Assembly: GCA_964480635.1 (NCBI GenBank)
Contig: CAYZQE010000004.1
Coordinates: 1 to 54,261 of the forward strand
DNA from: CAYZQE01 sp964480635
GTDB taxonomy: Bacteria; Pseudomonadota; Gammaproteobacteria; GCA-001735895
Length of the DNA stretch: 54,261 nucleotides
Direction: 5' to 3'
Below the pieces are notes generated by a model, which made no database searches, had not been told where the DNA came from, and saw nothing but the letters and a program-made list of their open reading frames with translations. The first letter of the stretch is position 1. Each line of letters opens with the position of its first letter. Of the stretch, positions 1-9,761 are shown piece after piece. Made by a program: the position numbers and the translations under genes.

Positions 1-391
1 TGGCTACATTATCAACCAATGAGGCTGAAAAGTAATAATGGTATTCTTTGCTAATGCTACCTCTATTCGGCTGATAGTCTTTTGATGATTGCTCACATTT
101 TAATATACGAATATCTTCTGGCAATAAAGAATTAAGCCCTAATAATAGATGCTCAGGGCTAATGTCATTAGAGATGGTGATTTTTGCTTTTTGGCCTTGA
201 GCATGCACGCCCGCATCTGTTCGACTGGCTGCTGAAAGGGTACAGGGCTGATAGTTCGTTATCTTTTTTAATGCATTTTGAATGGTGCCTTCAATGGTTG
301 GTCTTTCTTCATTTAAGGTATTTAAAGATTGAGCTTGCCAACCAAAATAGTGAGTACCTTTATAGGCTATTGTAACGCGATAGTAATACAT
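1..391 (-). CDS. truA: tRNA pseudouridine synthase A, N-terminal part (runs off the left edge)
   Basis: TruA converts uridines 38-40 of the tRNA anticodon stem-loop to pseudouridine in the cytoplasm. About 130 N-terminal residues are visible, starting MYYYRVTIAYKGTHYFGWQ, the usual TruA opening. The catalytic-loop motif SRTDAGVHA, with the nucleophilic Asp, follows at about residue 50. The ATG at 389-391 is the natural start because the protein begins at the family's normal first strand. The C-terminal half lies outside the window. It starts 8 bases after the LysR stop codon, so it may be cotranscribed with that gene. The assignment rests on the two motifs and is secure. Confidence 0.93.
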   Translation of the reverse strand, partial: MYYYRVTIAYKGTHYFGWQAQSLNTLNEERPTIEGTIQNALKKITNYQPCTLSAASRTDAGVHAQGQKAKITISNDISPEHLLLGLNSLLPEDIRILKCEQSSKDYQPNRGSISKEYHYYFSASLVDNVA

Positions 392-399
392 GCAAATTT

Positions 400-1284
400 T
401 TAACGATCAAACAAAATAGCTAGCCAATCTTTAAATTCAATTGCTACTTCAGATAGCTTACGTTTTTTAGAACTCACGATGGCCGTTTCCCATTCAAGGC
501 TAGGAGAAATGGGGCGGCATGAAATATGTTTAAGATCACTTTGTAAAATAACATCTGGATCGACGATAGAGACACCACCTGCTTGACTCACGATATTGAC
601 CACCGCACGCTGGTGCTCTACCTCAATGGTTGAATTTAGGCTGCTTTGCTTTAACAGATAATTATCAAGCATAATGCGTAATGGGGTATCGTTGGTTAGC
701 TTTATAAAATTATCGTGAGCAAAATCAGTTATTTTAATAAGTTTTTTAGATTCGTATTCTTTGCCCTTTGAAAATATAAATTGAGCTTTACGCTTAAAGG
801 TGTGATTAATAATTAAAGCTTGGCTTAGTTCGGGCAAACTTAAAATGCCAATGTCAGCTTGACCAGACTCAATCATTTCAGCAATTTTACTTTTGCGCGC
901 TGACATTAATTGAAACCGAACATTTGGATGGGATGCAATAAATTCACTAATATGTGCTGAAACGATGCCATCTAGATAGATGGGTGGCGCTACCAAGCGA
1001 ATAAGTCCGCGTTCGTTCTTTTTAATGTGTTGCGCGACAACCTCTACATTAATAAGCGCATCATAGGCTTTACTGGCTTCTTCATATAACTGTTCTGCTT
1101 CAAGAGTTGGATGCAAGCCGTTACGGTTTCTAATAAACAATGTAAAACCAACCAACTCTTCTAACTCTTTAATGGCTCTACTAATAGACGGTTGAGTAAT
1201 ATTTAAAGCAACGGCAGCCGCTATGGTACTGCCATGAACCATAGCGGCTTGTAAAGTGCGTAAATGTCTTGATGAAATGGCCAT
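400..1284 (-). CDS. LysR-family transcriptional regulator
   Basis: A 294-residue protein of normal LysR length. The N-terminal winged helix-turn-helix spans about residues 3-62, with the typical stretch LNITQPSISRAIKELEE. An effector-binding domain of periplasmic-binding-protein fold follows from about residue 90. The ATG start is preceded by GGGA about 7 bases upstream. LysR proteins usually control adjacent or divergent genes. Here the upstream genes, on the same strand, encode an exporter, an acetyltransferase and an aminotransferase, so an amino-acid-like effector is a reasonable inference. No operator could be identified and the target is unknown. Confidence 0.9.
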   Translation of the reverse strand: MAISSRHLRTLQAAMVHGSTIAAAVALNITQPSISRAIKELEELVGFTLFIRNRNGLHPTLEAEQLYEEASKAYDALINVEVVAQHIKKNERGLIRLVAPPIYLDGIVSAHISEFIASHPNVRFQLMSARKSKIAEMIESGQADIGILSLPELSQALIINHTFKRKAQFIFSKGKEYESKKLIKITDFAHDNFIKLTNDTPLRIMLDNYLLKQSSLNSTIEVEHQRAVVNIVSQAGGVSIVDPDVILQSDLKHISCRPISPSLEWETAIVSSKKRKLSEVAIEFKDWLAILFDR

Positions 1285-1453
1285 AATGATTCCCGCATTG
1301 CTGTTCTTTGCCTTTATTAAAATGATTCACGGCAATGACTTTTTGTATAGGCTCCAAATTGAAAAAAGGGCGCTGACTTGATGCTCTGATTTTTTGGTGC
1401 AAACCAAAACCGCCAACACCACGATCTATAATACCAAGGGTTTCTGTTTTCAT
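1181..1453 (-). pseudogene. possible remnant of a glutamate/aspartate racemase-like gene
   Basis: A 90-codon frame starts 22 bases after the LysE-type gene and runs into the start of the LysR gene in another frame. Its first 30 or so residues, with TLGIIDRGVGGFGLHQKIRA, resemble the N-terminus of Asp/Glu racemases (MurI-like, usually G-I-x-D-x-G-x-G-G). The catalytic cysteines and everything past the first helix are absent. The rest of the frame shows no recognisable domain, and its last third overlaps the real LysR coding region. The simplest reading is a gene truncated by deletion, with only its 5' end left. A chance frame is possible, since the similarity is judged by eye over a short stretch. 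Confidence 0.35.
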
Positions 1454-1475
1454 CTCTTTGCTATAATTATTTTAT

Positions 1476-2126
1476 CTAAATACTACTTGTTTTTAACTTT
1501 AAAAGTGCCACGCCCATAAAAACAAATAAGCCTCCTGTGACACGGTGAAACCAAGCCATTCCAGATGGGCTTTGAAATAATTTTTTACTCTTTTTACCCA
1601 GCACTCCATAGAGCATTAACGATAAAAATGATAACACCATAAAGATGCCTGTCAGCGCAAAAAACTGATTCATTAAACTATGATTTATATTTATAAATTG
1701 AGGGAAAATAGCAATAAAAAACAAGATGGGTTTTGGATTGCTGATGGCTAATAAAAAACCTTCGATAAAATAAGAGTTTAGGCGTTTATTCTTTACGTGT
1801 TGAGCTTGAAAATTAGAAGGCCGGCTAGCTTTAGAGGCTTTAAATTGTTTAATGCCTAAATAGATGAGATAGCTTGCACCGACTATTTTAGTGATAAAAA
1901 ATAAGGTGGCCGACGCTAAAATGATTGAACCTAAGCCGATCATAGATATTGCAGATAATATGAAAAGCCCAATGATGTTACCAAGTGTTGATGCTAAGAC
2001 TGCTTTTATTTGCCCGGTCATGCCATTCGCAATGGCTAAAAAAATAGCGGGACCCGGGCTAATAATGTAAAAAAATGAAACGGTTGTATAAATTAAAAGT
2101 GTGTCTAAGCTCATCGTGTGTGCCAT
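1476..2126 (-). CDS. LysE/RhtB-family amino-acid exporter
   Basis: A 216-residue inner-membrane protein of typical LysE/RhtB length with about six hydrophobic segments. The family signature near the N-terminus is visible: FFYIISPGPAIFLAIANGM, with the conserved S-P-G-P followed by a polar-glycine turn. Members export amino acids or their derivatives by proton antiport. The gene begins 10 bases after the GNAT gene stops, so they are probably one transcript with the upstream aminotransferase. A second Met at residue 5 could be the real start; no clear Shine-Dalgarno decides between them. The substrate is not predictable from sequence. Confidence 0.88.
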   Translation of the reverse strand: MAHTMSLDTLLIYTTVSFFYIISPGPAIFLAIANGMTGQIKAVLASTLGNIIGLFILSAISMIGLGSIILASATLFFITKIVGASYLIYLGIKQFKASKASRPSNFQAQHVKNKRLNSYFIEGFLLAISNPKPILFFIAIFPQFININHSLMNQFFALTGIFMVLSFLSLMLYGVLGKKSKKLFQSPSGMAWFHRVTGGLFVFMGVALLKLKTSSI

Positions 2127-2136
2127 ACCCCAAAAA

Positions 2137-2613
2137 TCATAATGTTTTTTGCCAAAAAACAGCCGAGCCTAAGCTAGGGTCAAGGCAATAGCTGGCAAAA
2201 CCAAATTTTTGGTAAGCTGACTGTGCAATGTCGTTTTTAGACAATATCTCTAAGGTTAATTTACAACAATTTTTCTTTTTTGCAGTGCTTTCAACTTTCG
2301 CCAGCATCTTTTGACTGATGCCTAAACCACGATAGTCTTTATGCACAGTAACATCATGAATGTTGATTAATGGCTTACATGCAAATGTTGAAAAACCTTC
2401 AAAACAATTTATTAACCCAACGGCTTTATCATTTTTAAAAGCCAGCACAGAAAAAGCATGAGGTAGCTTACTTAATTCATTGATTAAATTGTCTTTTACA
2501 TAGCTTGTTAAAACTTCACCACCGCCCATTGGGTCTAGTGCATAGCCACTAAGTAAATTAATAATGTCTTTTCCATGAATAGCATAATCTGCTTTGATAA
2601 TGTTGATGGTCAT
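2137..2613 (-). CDS. GNAT-family N-acetyltransferase
   Basis: A 158-residue single-domain GNAT protein. The acetyl-CoA-binding motif A is visible as HDVTVHKDYRGLGISQKML (R-G-x-G-I/L pattern), followed by motif B, SAYQKFGFASY, near the C-terminus. Such enzymes transfer an acetyl group from acetyl-CoA to an amine, often on a small molecule or a protein N-terminus. It lies between an aminotransferase gene and an amino-acid exporter gene on the same strand, so a small amino compound is a possible substrate. That is inference from neighbours only. Confidence 0.85.
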   Translation of the reverse strand: MTINIIKADYAIHGKDIINLLSGYALDPMGGGEVLTSYVKDNLINELSKLPHAFSVLAFKNDKAVGLINCFEGFSTFACKPLINIHDVTVHKDYRGLGISQKMLAKVESTAKKKNCCKLTLEILSKNDIAQSAYQKFGFASYCLDPSLGSAVFWQKTL

Positions 2614-2673
2614 TCTGTTACACCTAAATTTTATTTAACACTGGGCCATTCATTATTCGTATTGAACATTCGG

Positions 2674-3951
2674 CTATGTATTTAATTGAGATAGCCACAA
2701 CTCTAACCGATGCAAAGCATTAAAAACATTTTTATAAATGGGGTTTTCAATGCGTAATGAGGAATCACCTTTTAATCTAAATTGTTCAAGGCTTTTAGTG
2801 CCATCAAAATCTACTAATGCCAAGCGTATTGAAAAATCATCTTGCGCTAAACCAAAGTCATGGCCTGGTAAGCAGGCGATTCCCGCATCATTTAGTAGCT
2901 GCTCACACAATTCTTCGCTGCTTAAAATACCGTGATTATTTAGCGCTTGTTGATGATTTTTAAGCTGGCATAAAAGATAAAACCCGCCTTCTGGTTTAGG
3001 GCAAATAATGTCCATATCTAATAGGCTTTTCTGGAAGGTTTGAGTGACAAACTTCATGATGATTCGAGTATCTTTGGTGTATTGCTCTAACTCGTCGCTA
3101 TGCTCAAATGCCTTAATAGCTGCGAATTGAATGGGCGCACTAACCGACGTATAGGTTTCACTTGCAAAGACAACCATAGCGTCAAGCACCTTTTGAAGCG
3201 CTACTGGGACAGCCATAAAACCTAAACGCCAACCACCAGCGCCACTCCATTTACTAATGCCATTACTAATAATCGTTCCTTCTGGATAATAACGGGAGAG
3301 CGAAAGATGCTGCTGTTCAAAGTGTAAAGCACTGTATATTTCATCGGATAAAACGATGATGCTGTGCTTACGTGCAATGTCAGCAATGGCTATTAATTCT
3401 TGTTCGCTAAAACATGCACCAGAGGGATTATTAGGTGAGTTTAAAATTAAAAGTTTTGCTTTGGGGTGCTTAATAATGGATTGTTCAAAATCAGAAGCGG
3501 TAAATTTCCAATTATTATCAGTTGTACTTGGAATCCAATGGCAGTTTAAGCCACATAATGCCGCTTGAGGTTGATATGAAACCCAACTGGGTGAAGGTAA
3601 TAATAATTCGGTGTTTAACACACTCTGCAAAATAAACATTAATTCTTTACTGCCTGGGCCGATAATGATTTGGTTCGCGTTAAAAGAAACGTCTTCTGTA
3701 CGGCATAAAAAATCAACAATGGCTTGTCTTAAAGGGAGCAGCCCTTGAACGGCTAGATAATCTTTAATATGGGCTGATTCATTTAACGCTTTAATCATGC
3801 AATTAGGAACAGGAAAGGGGGATTGTCCTAAGCCAAGGCGACTAACAGTTTTGCCTTGAGCGATAAGTTCTTTACTGCGCTCATTTATAGCAAGAGTCGC
3901 TGATTTTCGAGTGTTAGCTAAATTCGGGTTTAATTTAATAGAGTTTTGCAT
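2674..3951 (-). CDS. class I/II pyridoxal-phosphate aminotransferase
   Basis: A 425-residue fold-type I aminotransferase. Visible landmarks are LNSPNNPSG (substrate/PLP loop), LSDEIYSAL (Asp and Tyr contacting PLP), SNGISKWSGAGGWRLGF with Lys234 as the expected Schiff-base lysine, and a C-terminal Arg in SIRLALVDF that should bind the substrate carboxylate. The pattern fits the aspartate/aromatic aminotransferase superfamily but does not fix the substrate. It is the first gene of the leftward group that continues with the acetyltransferase, the exporter and the LysR gene. It could serve synthesis, breakdown or detoxification of one amino acid. Confidence 0.88.
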   Translation of the reverse strand: MQNSIKLNPNLANTRKSATLAINERSKELIAQGKTVSRLGLGQSPFPVPNCMIKALNESAHIKDYLAVQGLLPLRQAIVDFLCRTEDVSFNANQIIIGPGSKELMFILQSVLNTELLLPSPSWVSYQPQAALCGLNCHWIPSTTDNNWKFTASDFEQSIIKHPKAKLLILNSPNNPSGACFSEQELIAIADIARKHSIIVLSDEIYSALHFEQQHLSLSRYYPEGTIISNGISKWSGAGGWRLGFMAVPVALQKVLDAMVVFASETYTSVSAPIQFAAIKAFEHSDELEQYTKDTRIIMKFVTQTFQKSLLDMDIICPKPEGGFYLLCQLKNHQQALNNHGILSSEELCEQLLNDAGIACLPGHDFGLAQDDFSIRLALVDFDGTKSLEQFRLKGDSSLRIENPIYKNVFNALHRLELWLSQLNT

Positions 3952-4169
3952 GTTTTTGATCTTTGCTTATATAAGTTTAAAAGCCATTTTGAAGCCGTTA
4001 TGGGATCATTATGTATTGAGCATAAATTAATAAAGCGACACTATAGTTCTATGCTTAATAAATTTTAAATTTACGAAGTGACAAGATGTCATGAGCTTTA
4101 AAAACACAGTGAACTATATGTTTTACTGCTTTAGCTATAAATAGATATTCTTAGAAAGAATGGTTCTCT

Positions 4170-5624
4170 TTAAAAACTAGGTGAAAGGATAATGCTATTT
4201 TCGGGTAACTTATTCTTGGGCACTAATGGGTTGATAGGTTTATCTTTATTCGAATACCAAACAATCAAATCGTAATATTTACGAATATTTTCGACATATT
4301 TAACGGGTTCAGCACCTCTTGCATAGCCATATTTAGTTTTCTTATACCATTTTTTTCGGCTGAGTAGTGGTAAGCTCTTCTTAACATCTAACCATTTATC
4401 GGGGTCACCCTGACGCGTTTGGGTGATCTTACGAGCATCTTCTAAATGCCCAAAGCCAACATTATAAGATGCTAAAGCCATCCATGTTCGATCTGGGTTT
4501 TGAATTCTTTCGGGTATTTTTGATAACACACGCTTAAAATATTTAGCACCACCTTTAATGCTTTTTGCCGCATCTAAACGGTTATCTATACCCATTTGTT
4601 TTGCGGTAGGTTTTGTTAGCATCATCAATCCTCTCACGCCAGTTGGTGATTTAGCGCGTGGGTTCCAAAATGATTCTTGATAACCAATAGCCGCTAGCAA
4701 TCGCCAATCTAGCCCGTTAACTTTGGCTTCTTTCTTAAAAATAGCTTCATATTGTGGTAATCGTTTTTCTAATAAACCATTAAATGTTTTAAGGTCTGAA
4801 TAATTAAATTTTTCAACATTACTGAGATAACGATGCGTCCATTGCTCTAATTGCCCATTTTCTTTAATGGTAAAAAAATAATCTTGTATGGCATCAATTA
4901 GGGAGCTGTCGTCCTGTGATTCTTTTAGCATCCATCGAAGTGATTTTTTTTGATCTAATTCAAATGCAATGCGTAACTCTGGGTAAAAACGACGCTGTAA
5001 GGCGAAGTTATGAGAATCAACCATTAAATATCGAATAAAACCGTCATTAACCATTTCAATGGCTTCTTCAGACGCTATATCGCTGAGGATTTCCCAATTA
5101 ATACGGGGGTGCTTAGCCAATAAATCAACTAATAATGTTTCATTGCCACTATTAGCAGTGACTTGTAGCAGGGTATTGCCAAAGGATTTAAAGTCTTTGA
5201 ATCGGGTAGTGCCTTTTTTATAAATAATTTGCGGGGTTACATGGTAATAACGTGGCCCAAACTGCACTAAATCACTGTCTGTGTTAATTTCACTCAAACC
5301 TGCCGCTGCGATATCTGCATCTTTAAAGATAATTTGATTAAAAAGCGCTTTAAAATTTTGCACCGTTTTAAACTTGGCAGTAACGCCTAGATAATCAGCA
5401 AAGCCTTGGGCTATTTGATATTCAAAGCCATCATTGCCTTGTTCATTTTGAATCAGTGTAGACGCACCGTTATAGGTAACAAAGCGTATAAAACCTTGGT
5501 TTTTAATGTGTTCTATTTGTGATATTTCAGCTTTTGAAAGTAGGGGTAGGGCAATAAAACAATACAGCAATGTGATCACTGTGGATAAGCCTAAAATATG
5601 TATGACATTTAATTTTTTTAACAT
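4170..5624 (-). CDS. mltF: membrane-bound lytic murein transglycosylase F
   Basis: A 484-residue two-domain protein. An N-terminal hydrophobic segment (residues 7-30) directs it to the periplasm. A solute-binding-protein-type (SBP_bac_3) domain follows at about residues 40-270, then an SLT lysozyme-like domain at about 290-450. The catalytic Glu is Glu317 in IGYQESFWNP, close to the E. coli position; the downstream SPTGVRGLMMLT and YNVGFGHLEDA stretches are SLT motifs. The enzyme cleaves peptidoglycan glycan strands to 1,6-anhydromuropeptides. The SBP-like domain is regulatory in known MltF proteins. It is read separately from yaaA, 38 bases upstream. Confidence 0.93.
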   Translation of the reverse strand: MLKKLNVIHILGLSTVITLLYCFIALPLLSKAEISQIEHIKNQGFIRFVTYNGASTLIQNEQGNDGFEYQIAQGFADYLGVTAKFKTVQNFKALFNQIIFKDADIAAAGLSEINTDSDLVQFGPRYYHVTPQIIYKKGTTRFKDFKSFGNTLLQVTANSGNETLLVDLLAKHPRINWEILSDIASEEAIEMVNDGFIRYLMVDSHNFALQRRFYPELRIAFELDQKKSLRWMLKESQDDSSLIDAIQDYFFTIKENGQLEQWTHRYLSNVEKFNYSDLKTFNGLLEKRLPQYEAIFKKEAKVNGLDWRLLAAIGYQESFWNPRAKSPTGVRGLMMLTKPTAKQMGIDNRLDAAKSIKGGAKYFKRVLSKIPERIQNPDRTWMALASYNVGFGHLEDARKITQTRQGDPDKWLDVKKSLPLLSRKKWYKKTKYGYARGAEPVKYVENIRKYYDLIVWYSNKDKPINPLVPKNKLPENSIILSPSF

Positions 5625-5662
5625 TGATGCCCCTCAACATCCATTTAAATCAATCGCTTACG

Positions 5663-6433
5663 CTATATTCTTCGAGTGAAAACCCAAGTATTACCTTCGG
5701 AGAAAGCAGGGTGAAATTGATACCCCTCACTGTCAAATTGTTTTATTTTCTCAACATCAGTTATTTCATTATCAATAATGTAACGTGACATAAGTCCACG
5801 AGCTTTTTTAGCATAAAAACCAATCATTTTATAATCACCATTTTTATAGTCTTTAAACGCGGGCGTTATAATATTTGCGTTCACTTTTTTGGTTTTGACC
5901 GACTTGAAGTATTCGTTAGATGCTAAGTTTAGTAGTGTTTCACTGTTTGTTTCTTTTAATTGTGCATTAATAATGGTGGTGATTCTATCACCCCAAAATT
6001 CATAAAGGTTTTTACCCCTGATATTACTCAAACGGCTACCCATTTCTAAACGATAAGCCTGCATGAGATCGAGAGGTTTTAACAAACCATATAAGCCTGA
6101 TAGCATCCGTAAATGCTTTTGCGCAAAATCAATATTCTTTGTGGTCATGCTATAAGCGTCGATACCAGTATACACATCACCTTTAAATGCAAATAGAGCT
6201 TGGCGAGCATTATCTGTTGTAAAAGGTATGTTCCAATCATGATTTCGCTCGAAATTTAAATTAGAGATTTTTGTACTAATATGCATCAATTCGGATAAAT
6301 CTAATGATGACAGGTCTTTTAAGCGGTTAATCAATAATTGAGATTGATCGAGTTGTCCTGGCTGAGTAAATTCATCAGTCGGCATTTTAGATTCAAAATC
6401 AAGCGTTTTAGCGGGTGATATAACAATAATCAT
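5663..6433 (-). CDS. yaaA: peroxide stress protein YaaA (UPF0246 family)
   Basis: A 256-residue cytoplasmic protein, the normal family length. It begins MIIVISPAKTLDFESKMPT, the family's hallmark N-terminus. Internal conserved stretches include AFKGDVYTGIDAYSM, LSGLYGLLKPLDLMQ and YRLEMGSRL, and the C-terminus has FSEGNTWVF. In E. coli YaaA lowers free iron during hydrogen peroxide stress and binds DNA; that role is taken from the family. It diverges from recC with 94 bases between the two starts, which must hold both promoters, although I cannot point to clear -35/-10 boxes. Confidence 0.92.
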   Translation of the reverse strand: MIIVISPAKTLDFESKMPTDEFTQPGQLDQSQLLINRLKDLSSLDLSELMHISTKISNLNFERNHDWNIPFTTDNARQALFAFKGDVYTGIDAYSMTTKNIDFAQKHLRMLSGLYGLLKPLDLMQAYRLEMGSRLSNIRGKNLYEFWGDRITTIINAQLKETNSETLLNLASNEYFKSVKTKKVNANIITPAFKDYKNGDYKMIGFYAKKARGLMSRYIIDNEITDVEKIKQFDSEGYQFHPAFSEGNTWVFTRRI

Positions 6434-6527
6434 TTTAAATTAAGGTGGTGAAAATTAATCAGTCAATTCTATCAAATTAATACTAAGGTGAGTAAACTTA
6501 CTGATATAAAAACAATATTAACTTTCA

Positions 6528-9500
6528 ATGACACTTCATATTATCCATTCTAACAAAGTAGAAAACTTACATGATGAATTGTGTCATTTATTAAAGCACA
6601 AGCCATTACCTAACCCCTTTGATGTTGAAACCATTGTTTGCCCAAGTAAAGCCATGGCAAAATGGATTAATAATCGTTTTACGCAAAAAATGGGCATTGC
6701 AGCGCATTATGATTATCCAATGCCTTCATCTTGGGTATGGAATTTAGCATCAAGCTTATTACCTGATGTTCCTGAACAAGACCCTTTGCAACGCGAATTA
6801 TCGTCATGGCAAATTTTTCATCTGCTGGAAGATCAAGACGATGAGTTATTTGACGTCATTAAAGACTATCTAGATAACGATAGTGACAGCACAAAACGCT
6901 GGTCTTTATCTAAAAAAATTGCGTTAGTTTTTGAGCGTTATCAACACTTTAGACCCGAATTAATTAAACAGTGGCATAAACAGAAGGCTGAGGATTGGCA
7001 GGGTAAATTATGGCAATTATTAACCCAAAATTTCAGCACTGATCGCGTTCATTTATTAGAAAGCTTAGGTCAGTTTATTGTAAATAAACGTAATGATGTC
7101 AACTTACCAGAAAGAATTGTATTTTTTTCGGTATCTGCCATGCCACCATTGTTATTTAAAAACATTCAAGCGTTAGCTCAATGCACAGAAGTTTACTTTT
7201 TTGTTTTAAGCCCAAGTGAACATTATTGGAGTGATTTAGTATCACTGAAGCAACAAGCGCGACAGCGTTTAAAATCGCCAGAATTGAATGATTATTTTAC
7301 CACGGGACATGAATTATTAGCATCATGGGGTCGTCAAGGACAAGTGTTTCAAGATATGTTGCTGTATGAACTGGATGATTCGATAACCGAATATTATGAT
7401 CCCTATGATAATAATTTTGGGCCACATTTATTAAACCAATTACAAAAATCTTTATTTGAATTAAGTGATGAAATTGCTTTCGTTGAAAGTGATGATTCTA
7501 TTCGATTTAATCGTTGCCATAGCCCGTTACGTGAATGCGAAGTATTGCATGACCAATGTTTAGGTTTGTTAGAAGACGATGCTATTTCACCTGAAGATAT
7601 TTTAGTGATAGTGCCTAATATGGATCAGTATGCGGCAAGCATAGAAGCCGTGTTTAAAAAAACCATTGATCAGCACAAGGTTAAACCTTTCATTCCTTGG
7701 AATTTATCAGATAGTTCATTACAGGCTGAAAACCCATTAATTCGCACGTTTTTAAATGTTTTAACACTACCAAGCAGTCGCTTTACGGCATCCGATATTT
7801 TGGCATTTTTAGACTGCACTGAGCTAATGCAACGTTTTAATATTGCTGAAACCGATAAAACGGTTATTCGAGATTATATCAATCAAGCTCAGGTTCATTG
7901 GGGCTTTGATAGCGAACATAAAGCTGACTTTAACCTACCCGAAATTTTACAAAATACTTGGCAACAGGCACAACAACGCTTTTTTAATAGTTATGCTATT
8001 GATGAACAAGAAATGATTAATGATGTGCCTCCATTACAAGGTTTTTCTAGCTCTAGAGCGACTGTTATTTCACGCTTTATGTTGTTGTTAGACACTTTGT
8101 TTTATTGGCGTAAACGGCTTGCTTACCCAAGAGCATCGGCTCAATGGCAGAACGATTTAAACCATTGTTTAGATGATTTGTTTCTATCGTCTGAAGATGG
8201 CTGTCTACAGCTTATTAGGGATGCTATTGATGAACATGTTATCCAATCAACGCAAAAAAACAGCCAAAAACACGTTAAGTTACATAGAGAATTGTTGCAG
8301 CAATGGTTAAGTGATTATTTTGATAATAGCCAAGGTGCTCAGCGTTATTTTACCGGTGGCATTACTTTTTGTGGTATGCGCCCAATGCGTAGTGTGCCCT
8401 TTAAAGTTATCGTGATGTTAGGTATGAATGAGCATGATTTTCCGCGCCATAATAAACCCATAGAATTCGATTTAATGGCTTCAAAATGGCAACCTGGTGA
8501 TCTTTCATTAGGTGATGAAGACCGTTATTTGTTTTTAGAAGCCATTTTATGTGCGCGAGAATATTTAATTATAAGCTACTGTGCAAACAGTTTAAAAGAC
8601 AATGCGATTAAAGAACCTAGTCATTTAGTGAGTGAATTATGTGACTATTTGGATAGTCATTTCAGTACAAAACAAATTAAAGAACTCAGTATGAGCCAGC
8701 AATTAAGTACTCAATTTGCAATGCATGCTTTTAGTGTTAAAAATTATACTGATAACTATCAAAGCTATAATAAATTTTGGTGCCAAGTCGCTGAAAAATT
8801 AAATGTTGACGATGTAGAAGATGCCACTGATTCTGGTATTAGCTATCAACAAGAGGACACCGTTGAGGCTAACCTAAAGCAATTAATTATTTGCCTTAAA
8901 GACCCCTTAAAAAGCTATTTTAATCATCAACTTAAAATTAAACTGTTTGAAACTGCCGATGCAGAAGATGATGAGCCATTTAGTTTAAATGCGTTGCAAA
9001 AATGGAGTTTAAAACAACAGCTAATCAACGATAAACTGTTGCAAAAAAAGGCATCATTAAGCCACCAAAAGGTTCAAACGTCATTGCCTCATGGGCAATA
9101 TGCACAGGTTTGTTTAGATGAGATTAAAAGTGATTTAGAAGACCAATTTTCAGGCCTTGAAAACTACTTAAGCCAGCCCTCAACCTCGGTAAAAATAGAG
9201 TTCAATATGAATGATGGGGCACTTTTAACCGGTAAAGTAGAGCACTATTACCAAGGTTTAGGGCAATTGATGATAAGCCCTTCAAATTTTGGTGCTAAAC
9301 CCTTTATCGAATGTTGGCTAAACCATTGTGCTTTGTGTGCTAGCAAGCAATTATCTGAGGCTGAAAACAGTGTATTACGTTGTAAAGATAAAATAATTAA
9401 CTTCAATTATGTTACTCAAGCTGACGCTTTAAATATTTTACTCGACGCTAAAAATATAATGCAACAAGCCTTACAAATGCCGTTAACTGTATTGCCAAAG

Positions 9501-9761
9501 TGCAGCTTTGCTTATCAATATCAATTAACCATTAATGATGGTGAAAAAGCATTGCAAGATACTTTACTAAAATGGCACGGTAATCCACGTAATGAGGCAA
9601 GTTTAGGAGAGAAGGAAAACGATATGGTTGCCCTGACTTTTAAGCAGTTTTATGCAGAACCAAGCAGGTTATTTGACAGTGACGATTTTAAGCAGATGGC
9701 TCATAGCCTCTATGCCACTGCCTTTAAACATTGCCATATTGAAGAAGAGGGTAAGCCATGA
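6528..9761 (+). CDS. recC: exodeoxyribonuclease V subunit gamma (RecC)
   Basis: A 1,077-residue protein, slightly shorter than E. coli RecC. RecC is an inactivated helicase-like subunit that recognises Chi and splits the two DNA strands inside RecBCD, the main double-strand-break repair complex. Diagnostic stretches are VETIVCPSKAMAKWINNRF near the N-terminus, FNRCHSPLRECEVLHDQ at about residue 330, TFCGMRPMRSVPFKV at about 615, and MLGMNEHDFPR. No functional Walker A is seen, as expected for RecC. Its stop overlaps the recB start by 4 bases (ATGA), showing translational coupling. The order recC-recB-recD matches E. coli without the ptrA insertion. Confidence 0.96.
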   Translation: MTLHIIHSNKVENLHDELCHLLKHKPLPNPFDVETIVCPSKAMAKWINNRFTQKMGIAAHYDYPMPSSWVWNLASSLLPDVPEQDPLQRELSSWQIFHLLEDQDDELFDVIKDYLDNDSDSTKRWSLSKKIALVFERYQHFRPELIKQWHKQKAEDWQGKLWQLLTQNFSTDRVHLLESLGQFIVNKRNDVNLPERIVFFSVSAMPPLLFKNIQALAQCTEVYFFVLSPSEHYWSDLVSLKQQARQRLKSPELNDYFTTGHELLASWGRQGQVFQDMLLYELDDSITEYYDPYDNNFGPHLLNQLQKSLFELSDEIAFVESDDSIRFNRCHSPLRECEVLHDQCLGLLEDDAISPEDILVIVPNMDQYAASIEAVFKKTIDQHKVKPFIPWNLSDSSLQAENPLIRTFLNVLTLPSSRFTASDILAFLDCTELMQRFNIAETDKTVIRDYINQAQVHWGFDSEHKADFNLPEILQNTWQQAQQRFFNSYAIDEQEMINDVPPLQGFSSSRATVISRFMLLLDTLFYWRKRLAYPRASAQWQNDLNHCLDDLFLSSEDGCLQLIRDAIDEHVIQSTQKNSQKHVKLHRELLQQWLSDYFDNSQGAQRYFTGGITFCGMRPMRSVPFKVIVMLGMNEHDFPRHNKPIEFDLMASKWQPGDLSLGDEDRYLFLEAILCAREYLIISYCANSLKDNAIKEPSHLVSELCDYLDSHFSTKQIKELSMSQQLSTQFAMHAFSVKNYTDNYQSYNKFWCQVAEKLNVDDVEDATDSGISYQQEDTVEANLKQLIICLKDPLKSYFNHQLKIKLFETADAEDDEPFSLNALQKWSLKQQLINDKLLQKKASLSHQKVQTSLPHGQYAQVCLDEIKSDLEDQFSGLENYLSQPSTSVKIEFNMNDGALLTGKVEHYYQGLGQLMISPSNFGAKPFIECWLNHCALCASKQLSEAENSVLRCKDKIINFNYVTQADALNILLDAKNIMQQALQMPLTVLPKCSFAYQYQLTINDGEKALQDTLLKWHGNPRNEASLGEKENDMVALTFKQFYAEPSRLFDSDDFKQMAHSLYATAFKHCHIEEEGKP

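Noticed and set aside
4147..4161. Short hairpin ATTCTT-AGA-AAGAAT after mltF as a terminator
   Set aside because: Only six weak pairs, a 3-base loop and no real T-run on the transcript strand.
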